From NCBI GenBank assembly GCA_964574815.1, contig CAZNPL010000073.1:1-11849 (forward strand): a DNA stretch of 11,849 bases, in the 5' to 3' direction. The notes below the pieces were generated by a model. It saw nothing but the letters and a program-made list of their open reading frames with translations, did no database searches and had not been told where the DNA came from. Position numbers and translations under genes: made by a program. Positions 1 to 6,881 of this stretch are shown here, piece after piece (position 1 is the first letter of the stretch; each line of letters begins with the position of its first letter). The stretch comes from CAZNPL01 sp964574815 (lineage in GTDB: Bacteria; Planctomycetota; Phycisphaerae; UBA1845).

Positions 1-227
1 TGACAATACCGGCCCGCTCAAACCACTTCATGCACGCTTACCGGAAGGACACGGCCAGCCGCCGGCTGCTGCGGGGCATGCCTTGGGCCTGCGTTTTGTT
101 GCTACGTGATCGGGAGTGACCGGCACGCCAGCTCACACGGTCGTCAGGATGGCGCCTATTGCCAGCGCCGGACGGCGGCGATAACGTGCGTCGAATCGAT
201 CTCGGCATAACCGATGGAACGGCGGTG
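1..227. other. Upstream region of ispA, no recognised gene
   Basis: No gene is recognised here. The frame beginning at base 3 stays open until a TGA at 117-119, giving about 38 residues (including HAYRKDTASRRLL and a hydrophobic ACVLLL stretch). This could be the tail of a gene starting outside the window, but it matches no family I know. A TTG at 159, preceded by AGGA at 146-149, is a possible earlier start for ispA. No clear promoter is visible. Confidence 0.3.
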
Positions 228-1130
228 GTGATAACTCCGCAAGCAAATACCGAGTCCGTGGTCGCGCGCTTGAAGGAGTTTGCGCGCACGTTTGATGCTG
301 CGCTGGCGCAGTTTCTCGAGCCGGTGGAGCAGGTGCCGTCGCGGCTGGTCGAGGCGGTGCGTTATTCGGCTCTGGCTCGGGGGAAGCGGGTCCGTCCGTT
401 TCTTGTCGCGCGGTTTTGTGAGATTCACGGCGGGTCGTTCGAGGCGGCGGCGCCTGCGGCCGTGGCCGTTGAGTGCGTTCATGCGTTCTCGCTGGTGCAT
501 GACGATCTTCCGGCGATGGATGACGACGATCTTCGCCGCGGGGAGCCGACCTGTCATAAGAAGTTCGACGAGGCGACGGCGATCCTGGCCGGCGATGCGC
601 TGCTGGCGCTGGCGTTCGAGATCATCACGCGGCACGTGGACGATCGCCGCCGGGCGGCGGCGCTGACGTTCGAGCTGGCGAGCGGGGCCGGCTGGTCCGG
701 GATGATCGGCGGGCAGATGGCGGACATCCTGGGGGAATCGAATCCGCCGTCGCGCGAACAGGTGGACTACATCCACGTACGGAAGACGGCGAGGCTCTTT
801 GAAGCGGCCGGGAGGATGGGGGCGATTGCCGCCGGGGCGAGCGACTCGGCGGTCGCGGTAGCCGGCCTGTACGGGCATTGGCTGGGGCGTGCGTTTCAGA
901 TCGCCGATGATTTATTGGACGTGACGGCGACGGCCGGCGAGATGGGCAAAGGGGTGGGCAAGGACGCGGCGGCCGGCAAGCAGACGTATCCGGCCACGGT
1001 GGGACTGGAGGAAAGTCGCGTTGCGGGGCGTCGGGCCGCCGCGAACGCGATCGAGGCGCTCGCGTCGCTCAGCAAGGAGGCGGATGACCTTCGCGCCCTT
1101 GCCAACTACGTCGTTGAGCGCCACCATTAG
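228..1130 (+). CDS. ispA: Short-chain polyprenyl (farnesyl/geranylgeranyl) diphosphate synthase
   Basis: Cytosolic prenyltransferase that condenses dimethylallyl and longer allylic diphosphates with isopentenyl diphosphate to make farnesyl (possibly geranylgeranyl) diphosphate, downstream of the MEP pathway. Numbered from the GTG at 228 (300 aa), it shows GKRVRP near residue 52, the first aspartate-rich motif DDLPAMDDDD (from residue 92) followed by LRRG, and the second motif DDLLD (from 227), then a GKD...KQTYP segment. The residue five before the first motif is Phe, an aromatic at the position that limits chain length in FPP synthases. The start is uncertain. GTG 228 gives nearly the length of E. 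coli IspA (299 aa). TTG 159 would give 323 aa and has an AGGA nine bases upstream, but adds about 23 residues without family character. The next gene, dxs, makes the pathway's first intermediate. The family is very sure; the exact product length is inferred. Confidence 0.93.
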   Translation: MITPQANTESVVARLKEFARTFDAALAQFLEPVEQVPSRLVEAVRYSALARGKRVRPFLVARFCEIHGGSFEAAAPAAVAVECVHAFSLVHDDLPAMDDDDLRRGEPTCHKKFDEATAILAGDALLALAFEIITRHVDDRRRAAALTFELASGAGWSGMIGGQMADILGESNPPSREQVDYIHVRKTARLFEAAGRMGAIAAGASDSAVAVAGLYGHWLGRAFQIADDLLDVTATAGEMGKGVGKDAAAGKQTYPATVGLEESRVAGRRAAANAIEALASLSKEADDLRALANYVVERHH

Positions 1131-1254
1131 CCGAATTGCGCCATAGGACGGAAGCAGGCCGGGTTTTGTCATGCAACGAATGGCCCCGCGTCGATGAGGG
1201 ACCGCGTGGAACCCCGGCTTCAGTTCAGATTAAACCGCGTCTGGAGGTGAACGC

Positions 1255-3210
1255 ATGACGCTGTTGAGCCAGATTCATTCGCCCGCCGATCTGCGGAAGC
1301 TCGGCGTGGACCAACTGCCCGAGCTCGCCCGGGAAATCCGCGAGCGCATCATCGACGTGGTCGGGCGGAAGGGCGGCCACTTCGCCAGCAACCTGGGCGT
1401 GACGGATCTTACGATTGCACTGCACTACTGCTTTGACTTTGCCAGAGACCGGCTGCTGTGGGACGTCGGGCATCAGTGTTATCCGCACAAGCTGCTGACC
1501 GGACGCAACGAGCGGTTCGATACAATTCGACAGGCCGGCGGGCTGTCGGGTTTCCCCGAGATTCACGAGAGCGAATTTGATCTGTTTAACGTGGGGCACG
1601 CGGGGACGGCGGTCGCGACGGCGGTCGGCATGGCAAGGGGCGACGCCCTGATGGGGCGGAAGAGCCGGGTCGTCGCGGTGGTCGGAGACGCCAGCATCGT
1701 GAACGGGGTGGCGTTCGAGGGGCTGAATCAGGCGGGCACGCTCGACCGGCAGCTTCTGATCATACTGAACGACAACAAATGGGGCATTGCGCCGTCTCAG
1801 GGCGGTGTGGCCGAGCATCTGGCCAAGTTCCGGGCCAGCCCGGTTTACGAGGAATTGAAGCAGCGGGCGGCCGGCATCCTGCCGAAGGTGCCCCTGGTCG
1901 GCAAGACGATGGCCGAAACGCTGACGCATTTGAAAGAGGGGATCAAGGCGACGCTCAGCCCGCACCAGGTCTTCGAGGCGATGGGGCTGCTGTACGTCGG
2001 TCCGACGAACGGGCATGACATCGCACACCTGATCGACATGTTCAACGCCCTCAAGGACGTGAACCGGCCGGTGGTGTTTCACGTGCATACCGACAAGGGG
2101 CGTGGGTGCGAGTGGGCGGTGGCGGAGCCGGGCAAGTTTCACTCGCCCAAGCCGTTCGTGATTCAGGACGGCAAGGCCACGATTCAGTCCGGCGCCGGCA
2201 AGAGTTGGACGCGGGCGTTCGTGGACGCGCTGATGGAATGTGCCGCCACCGACGAGCGTATTTACGCGTTGACGGCCGGGATGCCCGACGGGACCGGGCT
2301 GGACAAGTTTGCGGCGAAGTATCCGAAGCGATGCCGGGACATCGGAATCGCAGAGAGTTGCACGGTGGACATGGCGGGCGGGATGGCCAAGAGCGGCTTG
2401 CGGCCCGTTTGCGCGATCTACTCGACGTTCCTCCAGCGGGCGTTCGATCAGGTGTTCCAGGAGGTGGTGCTGCAGGGACACCCGGTGGTGTTCTGCATGG
2501 ACCGGGCGGGCCTAGTCGGCGGAGACGGCGCGGTTCATCATGGTTTCCTTGATATCACTTACTTGCGCGGCATGCCGAACATGGTGCTGATGGCGCCAAT
2601 GGACGAGCCGGAGTTGCAGGCGTGTCTGCGACTGGCGTTCGAGTTGGATCAGCCGGCGGCGATCCGATACCCGCGGGACGTCGTGCCGGAGCCACTTGGC
2701 GAATGTCCGGCGTTTGCGCCGGGCGTGTCGCGGCGGCTGCGCGAGGGGGAAGACGCGACGATTCTGGCATACGGCGTGATGGCAGTCGAGGCGATGGCGG
2801 CGGCGGAGATGCTGGCCGCGGAGGGAATCGAGGTGGCCGTCGTCAACGCGCGTTTCGCCAAGCCGGTGGATCGCGACATGGTGCGTCGGGCGATATTGAG
2901 TCGGCGACCGGTTGTGACGGTTGAGGATCATTCGATCGAGGGCGGATTCGGCTCGGCGGTTATCGAGGCCGCGGTGGACATGGGGCTGGCGGTGCGAGAC
3001 TTCCAGCGTCTTGGTATGCCGCCGGATCGGTTTATCGCGCACGGTTCACGCCGCGGACAGATGGCGGAGGTCGGGATCGACGCGGCGGGGATTGCGGCCG
3101 CGGTTCAGCGAATGATCGAGTCGGGCGCCGAGTCAGCGCCCACCGCGAGTCGGGTTGGTTGGGCGGCGCAGCAGGAGGTCAACCCGCGACGCGGCGCCCC
3201 TGTGCGGTAG
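1255..3210 (+). CDS. dxs: 1-deoxy-D-xylulose-5-phosphate synthase (divergent form)
   Basis: ThDP enzyme joining pyruvate and glyceraldehyde 3-phosphate to make DXP, the first step of the MEP isoprenoid pathway. The ATG follows GGAGGTG at 1243-1249, a strong ribosome binding site, so the start is secure. Family signatures are present: LWDVGHQCYPHKLLTGR (69-85), GGLSGFP (95-101), a ThDP/Mg region from GD 144-145 to NDN 172-174, KFHSPKPF (294-301), IAES with the expected catalytic Glu at 367, IYSTFLQRAFDQV (388-400), DRAGLVGGDG (416-425) and the C-terminal transketolase-like domain (NARFAKPVD, VEDHSIEGGFGS). Several usually fixed positions differ: GDGA reads GDAS, NDNEMSIS reads NDNKWGIA, and EQHA reads ESCT. 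It has 651 aa against a usual 620-640, with a low-complexity tail after about residue 622. Between ispA and nadK it is most likely a true DXS; a paralogous transketolase-like role is less likely but cannot be excluded by eye. Confidence 0.92.
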   Translation: MTLLSQIHSPADLRKLGVDQLPELAREIRERIIDVVGRKGGHFASNLGVTDLTIALHYCFDFARDRLLWDVGHQCYPHKLLTGRNERFDTIRQAGGLSGFPEIHESEFDLFNVGHAGTAVATAVGMARGDALMGRKSRVVAVVGDASIVNGVAFEGLNQAGTLDRQLLIILNDNKWGIAPSQGGVAEHLAKFRASPVYEELKQRAAGILPKVPLVGKTMAETLTHLKEGIKATLSPHQVFEAMGLLYVGPTNGHDIAHLIDMFNALKDVNRPVVFHVHTDKGRGCEWAVAEPGKFHSPKPFVIQDGKATIQSGAGKSWTRAFVDALMECAATDERIYALTAGMPDGTGLDKFAAKYPKRCRDIGIAESCTVDMAGGMAKSGLRPVCAIYSTFLQRAFDQVFQEVVLQGHPVVFCMDRAGLVGGDGAVHHGFLDITYLRGMPNMVLMAPMDEPELQACLRLAFELDQPAAIRYPRDVVPEPLGECPAFAPGVSRRLREGEDATILAYGVMAVEAMAAAEMLAAEGIEVAVVNARFAKPVDRDMVRRAILSRRPVVTVEDHSIEGGFGSAVIEAAVDMGLAVRDFQRLGMPPDRFIAHGSRRGQMAEVGIDAAGIAAAVQRMIESGAESAPTASRVGWAAQQEVNPRRGAPVR

Positions 3211-3234
3211 CCGCGTTTTTTGCCGCTTCTGGTC

Positions 3235-4089
3235 ATGCCGAAAAGCACATCCAGTCGTCGTTTGTTCGTGCTTGGGAACCCCGACAAGGAGGGGGTCAAC
3301 GAAGTTATCAGCAAGGTGTGCACGTTCGCTTCTTCGCGATGCGAGGTCGTGGGAAGTGCGTTGACGCTGGATGGCCGAGCGGCGGCGGAGGCCGGGGCGG
3401 ATCTGATCGTGGTGCTGGGGGGCGACGGCACGCTGCTTTCGGTCAGCCGCTCGCTTGGTGCGCATCAGATTCCGCTGATCGGGCTCAACTTTGGCAAGCT
3501 CGGCTTTCTGGCCGAGTTCACGCTTCAGCAGTTCAAGGCGAATTTCGAGACCGTGCTGGCCAACGGGAAGCACGTGGCCGAGCTGATGATGCTGCATCTC
3601 TCAATCAGCCGGGATCATTCAGTTCAGTTTGAGGGGTTGGCGATCAACGATTGCGTTGTTCATGCCGGTCCTCCATACCGTGTGATTGAGCTGGCCGTTC
3701 AGATTGGCGGCATCCACCTGACCAACATTCAGGGCGACGGCCTGATCGTGTGCACGCCGATCGGTTCGACCGCGCACAACCTCTCGGCGGGCGGGCCGAT
3801 CATGCAGGGGGGCGTCCGGGCGATCGCGTTGACACCGCTTTGTCCGCATTCGCTGACGCATCGGCCGCTCGTGGTCGAGCATGAAGCCAGAATTGAAATC
3901 ATTGTCAAACGGGCGAACGAGGGAACCATGGTGAGCGTGGACGGTCAGGTCGGTTGCCCGTTGGACAGCGGCGACCGGATTTTGATTCAGCGATACAGCT
4001 CGAACATGTTGCTGGTTCGCAACCCTGCGGCCCCGAAATGGCACAGTCTGGTCACGAAAATGCACTGGGGCCAGCCCCCGGCGTGTTAG
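3235..4089 (+). CDS. nadK: NAD kinase (ATP/polyphosphate-dependent)
   Basis: Phosphorylates NAD to NADP in the cytosol. The 284-aa product has the kinase signature GGDGT (62-66, within VVLGGDGTLL), NFGKLGFLAEF (85-95), GDGLI (167-171), the NAD-binding stretch TPIGSTAHNLSAGGP (174-188) and a late VDGQ (235-238), in the family order and at a typical length. The usual Asn-Glu pair that contacts NAD (NE followed by VVVHR) reads Asn-Asp here (NDCVVHAG, 138-145), a conservative but notable change. The ATG at 3235 lies 24 bases after the dxs stop, in the same frame as dxs, and has no clear ribosome binding site; a TTG at 3220 would add five residues. Close spacing suggests co-transcription with dxs and translation helped by the upstream ribosome. 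NADPH is used by later MEP pathway steps, so the grouping is sensible, though nadK commonly sits near ispA/dxs anyway. Confidence 0.94.
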   Translation: MPKSTSSRRLFVLGNPDKEGVNEVISKVCTFASSRCEVVGSALTLDGRAAAEAGADLIVVLGGDGTLLSVSRSLGAHQIPLIGLNFGKLGFLAEFTLQQFKANFETVLANGKHVAELMMLHLSISRDHSVQFEGLAINDCVVHAGPPYRVIELAVQIGGIHLTNIQGDGLIVCTPIGSTAHNLSAGGPIMQGGVRAIALTPLCPHSLTHRPLVVEHEARIEIIVKRANEGTMVSVDGQVGCPLDSGDRILIQRYSSNMLLVRNPAAPKWHSLVTKMHWGQPPAC

Positions 4090-4421
4090 CCGCAGTTCTG
4101 ATTTATTTCCTTTGAATTGGTAGTAGGAAAGCATGGGGCTCCGCTGTGGTGGTCTTTGCAGGAGGCCGCCCCTGCGATACGGTATGCGGGCTTCCGTTTG
4201 GACGCCGTGGTGTTGATCGGCGTCAAGCCAGCAGGGCCTCCGGGGGCGCCATGGCCGGGGGCACTTGCTTCGGGCCTGCCCGCCGAGGTTGAGGGAACGC
4301 GGCAGGGCGGGCCGTTGATACCGGGCCTGATATCATCGAGACAACGCAGTTGATCGGTCTCGGCGGGCCACCAACCGGCGTTCGTTTTTGCCTGTACAGA
4401 AAGCAAAGAGGTCCAGAGCCT
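4090..4421 (+). other. Intergenic region between nadK and pdhA with inverted repeats
   Basis: This 332-base gap holds no convincing gene. An open frame 4117-4353 (78 aa, TTG start) has no ribosome binding site and a Gly/Pro-rich composition typical of chance frames. Possible stem-loops are GCAGG/CCTGC near 4159-4176, GACGCC/GGCGTC near 4201-4226 (12-base loop), and a perfect 7-bp GCCCGCC/GGCGGGC pair between about 4278 and 4312, which might end the nadK transcript although no T-run follows. A TATCAT box at 4331-4336 could be a -10 site for pdhA but has no partner -35. CTGTACAG at 4392-4399 is a perfect 8-bp palindrome shortly before the pdhA ribosome binding site. Confidence 0.35.
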
Positions 4422-5525
4422 GTGCCACGCAAGAAGATCAGGTTCAAGCAGAAGATCGAGTATCTGTCCATCCTCGATGAGAAGGGCGTCCTCGATGAGG
4501 CGCTGGAACCCGACCTCAACGGTGATCAGCTTCTGAGCATCTACCGTTCGATGCTGTTCACCCGGCTGTTCGACCAGCGGATGCTGGCCTTGCAGCGACA
4601 GGGGCGTATCGGGACTTACGCTCCGGTCCGGGGTCAGGAGGCCACGCAGATCGGTGCGGTCGCGGCGTTGCGGCCGAGTGACTGGATGGTTCAGTCGTTC
4701 CGGGAGCCCGGGTCGTGCTTTCACCGTGGCTGGACGGTCCACAAGCTGATCCTGTTCTGGGGCGGTTATGAAGAGGGCTGCGCGGTGCCCGAGGGCATCA
4801 ACGACACGCCGATCACGGTGCCGGTGGCCTCGCAGTTGCCGCACCTTACCGGCGTCGCCTGGGGCATGAAGATCAAGGGCGTCGACGACGTGGCCGTCGG
4901 ATTCGTCGGCGACGGTGGGACGTCCGAGGGGGACTTTCACGAAGCGTTGACGTTCGCCGGCGTGTTCATGGTGCCGGCCATCTTCGTGATCGCCAACAAC
5001 CAGTGGGCGATTTCGCATCCGCGTGACCGGCAGACGGCGTCGGAGACGCTGGCGCAGAAGGCGGTGGCCTACGGGTTTGACGGGATTCAGGTGGACGGGA
5101 ACGACGTGCTGGCGGTGTATGCGGCCACGACCGAGGCGATCGCCAAGGCGCGGGACGGTGGCGGGCCGACGCTGATCGAAGCGGTGACGTATCGACTTGG
5201 CGTGCATACCACGGCAGACGATCCGAAGAAGTACCGGGATGAGGCCGAGGTGGAGCAATGGGAGAAGAAGGACCCGGTACCGCGGTTTTCGAATTACCTG
5301 CTCAAGAAAGGCGTTGCGGACCAGGAGACGCTTGACTCGGTCGAGGAGGATCTGAAGGCGATCATCAAGGAGGGCGTTGAGCAGTACGAGGCCGGACTGG
5401 CCGCAGATCCGCTGCACTGCTTCGATTACATGTATGTTGAGATGCCGGAGGAGTTGAAGGTGCAGCGGGAGGAGTTCGCCGCGGCGTTGGAGCGTGAGGG
5501 GCATAAGCACGGGGGCGGACATTAG
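4422..5525 (+). CDS. pdhA: Pyruvate dehydrogenase E1 component, alpha subunit
   Basis: ThDP-binding half of the E1 decarboxylase of the pyruvate dehydrogenase complex. It decarboxylates pyruvate and, with E1-beta, passes the acetyl group to the lipoyl arm of E2. In the 367-aa product, GDGGTSEGDFHEAL (163-176) through ANNQWAIS (191-198) is the classic ThDP/Mg motif. LDEKGVLDE...L (18 onward), FDQRMLALQRQGRIGTYAP (50-68) and GQEA (71-74) match the Bacillus-type E1-alpha layout, and YRLGVHTTADDPKKYR (257-272) is the mobile loop near the active site. The C terminus ends in an odd His/Gly-rich HKHGGGH. The GTG at 4422 was chosen because AGAGG lies about ten bases upstream and family similarity begins soon after; the frame stays open to a TTG at 4350. 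A 2-oxoisovalerate (branched-chain) E1-alpha is the main alternative; co-location with E2 and E3 does not separate the two. Confidence 0.92.
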   Translation: MPRKKIRFKQKIEYLSILDEKGVLDEALEPDLNGDQLLSIYRSMLFTRLFDQRMLALQRQGRIGTYAPVRGQEATQIGAVAALRPSDWMVQSFREPGSCFHRGWTVHKLILFWGGYEEGCAVPEGINDTPITVPVASQLPHLTGVAWGMKIKGVDDVAVGFVGDGGTSEGDFHEALTFAGVFMVPAIFVIANNQWAISHPRDRQTASETLAQKAVAYGFDGIQVDGNDVLAVYAATTEAIAKARDGGGPTLIEAVTYRLGVHTTADDPKKYRDEAEVEQWEKKDPVPRFSNYLLKKGVADQETLDSVEEDLKAIIKEGVEQYEAGLAADPLHCFDYMYVEMPEELKVQREEFAAALEREGHKHGGGH

Positions 5526-5552
5526 TGGTCGGTGCAGGACTTTCATCGGATG

Positions 5553-5562
5553 CCACATGTGG
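5553..5562. repeat. Perfect 10-bp palindrome downstream of pdhA
   Basis: CCACATGTGG is perfectly self-complementary, 28 bases after the pdhA stop codon. It could be half of a regulator site or chance; nothing nearby repeats it. Confidence 0.3.
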
Positions 5563-5600
5563 ATTGCCTTTCCGTGCCGCCGTCGAACGGGGATTCGCAC

Positions 5601-5637
5601 GGGCAAGCTCCGCCGCCGTTGGCGGCTCCGCTTGCCC
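5601..5637. repeat. Long two-stage palindrome in the pdhA-pdhB gap
   Basis: GGGCAAGC (5601-5608) pairs exactly with GCTTGCCC (5630-5637). GCCGCC (5612-5617) pairs with GGCGGC (5621-5626). The two stems are separated by a symmetric TCC/TCC internal loop and closed by a GTT loop. The 14 paired positions are perfect. It has no T-run, so it is not a classic intrinsic terminator. It resembles REP-type interspersed palindromes and may end or stabilise the pdhA transcript. It ends 25 bases before the shared promoter-like element of pdhB. Confidence 0.75.
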
Positions 5638-5662
5638 ATGGCACCCTCGGTCAGCACGAGCC

Positions 5663-5686
5663 CCCACAAGGGGTCACGCTATAGTT
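5663..5686 (+). promoter_or_regulatory. Probable pdhB promoter (copy 1 of a shared element)
   Basis: This 24-base element matches 6791-6814 at 21 of 24 positions: CCCAC, then AGGGGT, ACGC and a TATAGT box at 5680-5685. The CCCC/GGGG arms around ACAA (5662-5673) form a short inverted repeat directly upstream of the -10 box. No TTGACA-like -35 sits at 16-18 bases, so recognition may use an extended -10 site or an activator. The implied transcript start near 5692 leaves a leader of about 26 bases before the pdhB ATG. Confidence 0.6.
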
Positions 5687-5717
5687 CACTGCACCCAGGA
5701 TTGCTGAAGGAATCACG

Positions 5718-6698
5718 ATGGCACAGATGAACATGGTCAAGGCCATTAACCTGGCGCTGCATGAGGCCATGCGGGAGGACGAGGACGTCGTCGTGATGGG
5801 CGAGGACGTTGGCTTGGACGAGGGCGTCTTTCGCGTGACGGAGAACCTGCTGAAGGAATTCGGGGAGGTACGCGTGATCGACACGCCGCTGGCCGAGGGG
5901 GCGATCGCGGGGTGTGCGGTGGGGATGGCGTTGTACGGTATGAAGCCGGTGTGCGAGATGCAGTTTTCCGGTTTCGCATACCAGGCGTACCACCAGATCG
6001 AAGGGCACATGTCGCGCTACCACAATCGGACGCGCGGTCGGTTCAGAATGTCGATGGTGATCCGCATGCCGTACGGCGGGGGGATTCGGGCCATCGAGCA
6101 CCACAGCGAGAGTCGCGAGGCGTTGTACGCCCACAACCCGGGGCTGATGATGGTCATCCCGTCCACGCCGCGGAACGCCCGGGCGCTGCTGCTTCAGTCC
6201 ATTCGCAGCCCGGACCCGGTGATCTACTTCGAGCCGAAGGCGGTGTATCGGGCGTTCAAGGAGGAGGTTCCGGACGAGCCGGAGACGATGCCGCTGGGCA
6301 AGGCCCGGGTGGTTCGCGAGGGGGATGACGTCACGTTAATCTCGTACGGGGCGATGATGCGGCCCACGCTGGAGGCGGCCGAGGACCTCGGCGATGAGGA
6401 GGGGGTGTCGGCGGAGGTAGTGGACCTTTTGACTGTCTCGCCTCTGGATACGCAGACGATTGCGGATTCGGTGACGAAGACCGGCCGGGCGGTGATCGTG
6501 CACGAGGGGCCGCGGACGTGCGGGATCGGGTCGGAGGTCGTCGCTCGGCTGGTGGAGAACGCGTTCTTCTATCTGGAGGCGCCGATTAGACGAATCACGG
6601 GATACGACGTACACTTCCCCTACTTCGCGCGTGAGCGTGCGTTTCTGCCGAATCCGGAGCGGATCAAGCACGCGGTGAAGGAGACGTTGACGGCCTGA
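5718..6698 (+). CDS. pdhB: Pyruvate dehydrogenase E1 component, beta subunit
   Basis: Partner of E1-alpha in the alpha2-beta2 E1 enzyme; it supplies part of the ThDP pocket and the surface that binds E2. The 326-aa product matches the usual length of about 325. Near the N terminus VVVMGEDVGLDEGVFRVT (24-41) and VIDTPLAEGAIAG (53-65), with the ThDP-activating Glu at 60, are the family hallmarks. MKPVCEMQFSGFAYQAYHQI follows, then the His pair in AIEHHSES (128-129) and the C-terminal transketolase domain ending FLPNPERIKHAVKETL. AAGGA at 5707-5711, six bases before the ATG, fixes the start. The 192-base gap from pdhA holds a palindrome and its own promoter-like site, so pdhB may be transcribed separately from pdhA. 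A branched-chain E1-beta is the main alternative. Confidence 0.94.
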   Translation: MAQMNMVKAINLALHEAMREDEDVVVMGEDVGLDEGVFRVTENLLKEFGEVRVIDTPLAEGAIAGCAVGMALYGMKPVCEMQFSGFAYQAYHQIEGHMSRYHNRTRGRFRMSMVIRMPYGGGIRAIEHHSESREALYAHNPGLMMVIPSTPRNARALLLQSIRSPDPVIYFEPKAVYRAFKEEVPDEPETMPLGKARVVREGDDVTLISYGAMMRPTLEAAEDLGDEEGVSAEVVDLLTVSPLDTQTIADSVTKTGRAVIVHEGPRTCGIGSEVVARLVENAFFYLEAPIRRITGYDVHFPYFARERAFLPNPERIKHAVKETLTA

Positions 6699-6747
6699 GG
6701 TCCAGCATTTACGCCAAGGCGGGATCGCCAGTTCCAAATGCAGCTTG

Positions 6748-6782
6748 CGGGCTTATGCCCGAGGACGGATGACCATACCGTC
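6748..6782 (+). other. Two small hairpins between pdhB and pdhC
   Basis: CGGGC/GCCCG with a TTAT loop (6748-6761) is followed by GACGG/CCGTC with a nine-base loop (6764-6782). Neither has a T-run. They lie between the pdhB stop and the pdhC promoter-like element and may end or slow the upstream transcript. Confidence 0.35.
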
Positions 6783-6790
6783 GTGCGTTA

Positions 6791-6814
6791 CCCACGAGGG
6801 GTGACGCTATAATT
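6791..6814 (+). promoter_or_regulatory. Probable pdhC promoter (copy 2 of a shared element)
   Basis: Near-copy of the element at 5663-5686, with a perfect TATAAT at 6808-6813 preceded by AGGGGT and GACGC. ACCC/GGGT arms around ACGAG give the same short inverted repeat upstream of the -10 box. No good -35 is visible. The implied start near 6820 gives a leader of about 60 bases to the pdhC ATG. Confidence 0.65.
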
Positions 6815-6881
6815 GGTTTGAATCTGCCCGTGGAGCGCGTTGCCGGTCGCGCCGCAACGAGTTGAACTTCGGAGAAATCAG

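Noticed and set aside
1225..2481. 418-aa minus-strand open frame opposite dxs
   Set aside because: Entirely antisense to dxs, with Arg/His/Pro-rich composition and no family signature.
4117..4353. 78-aa plus-strand frame between nadK and pdhA
   Set aside because: TTG start, no ribosome binding site, Gly/Pro/Ala-rich chance composition, no homology recognised.
4086..5669. 527-aa minus-strand open frame opposite pdhA
   Set aside because: It lies opposite a clear E1-alpha gene, is Arg/Pro/His rich without any domain, and such frames are expected on the reverse strand of GC-rich genes.
5553..6782. The several palindromes as a CRISPR array
   Set aside because: They differ from each other, are not evenly spaced, and there are no repeated units with spacers.
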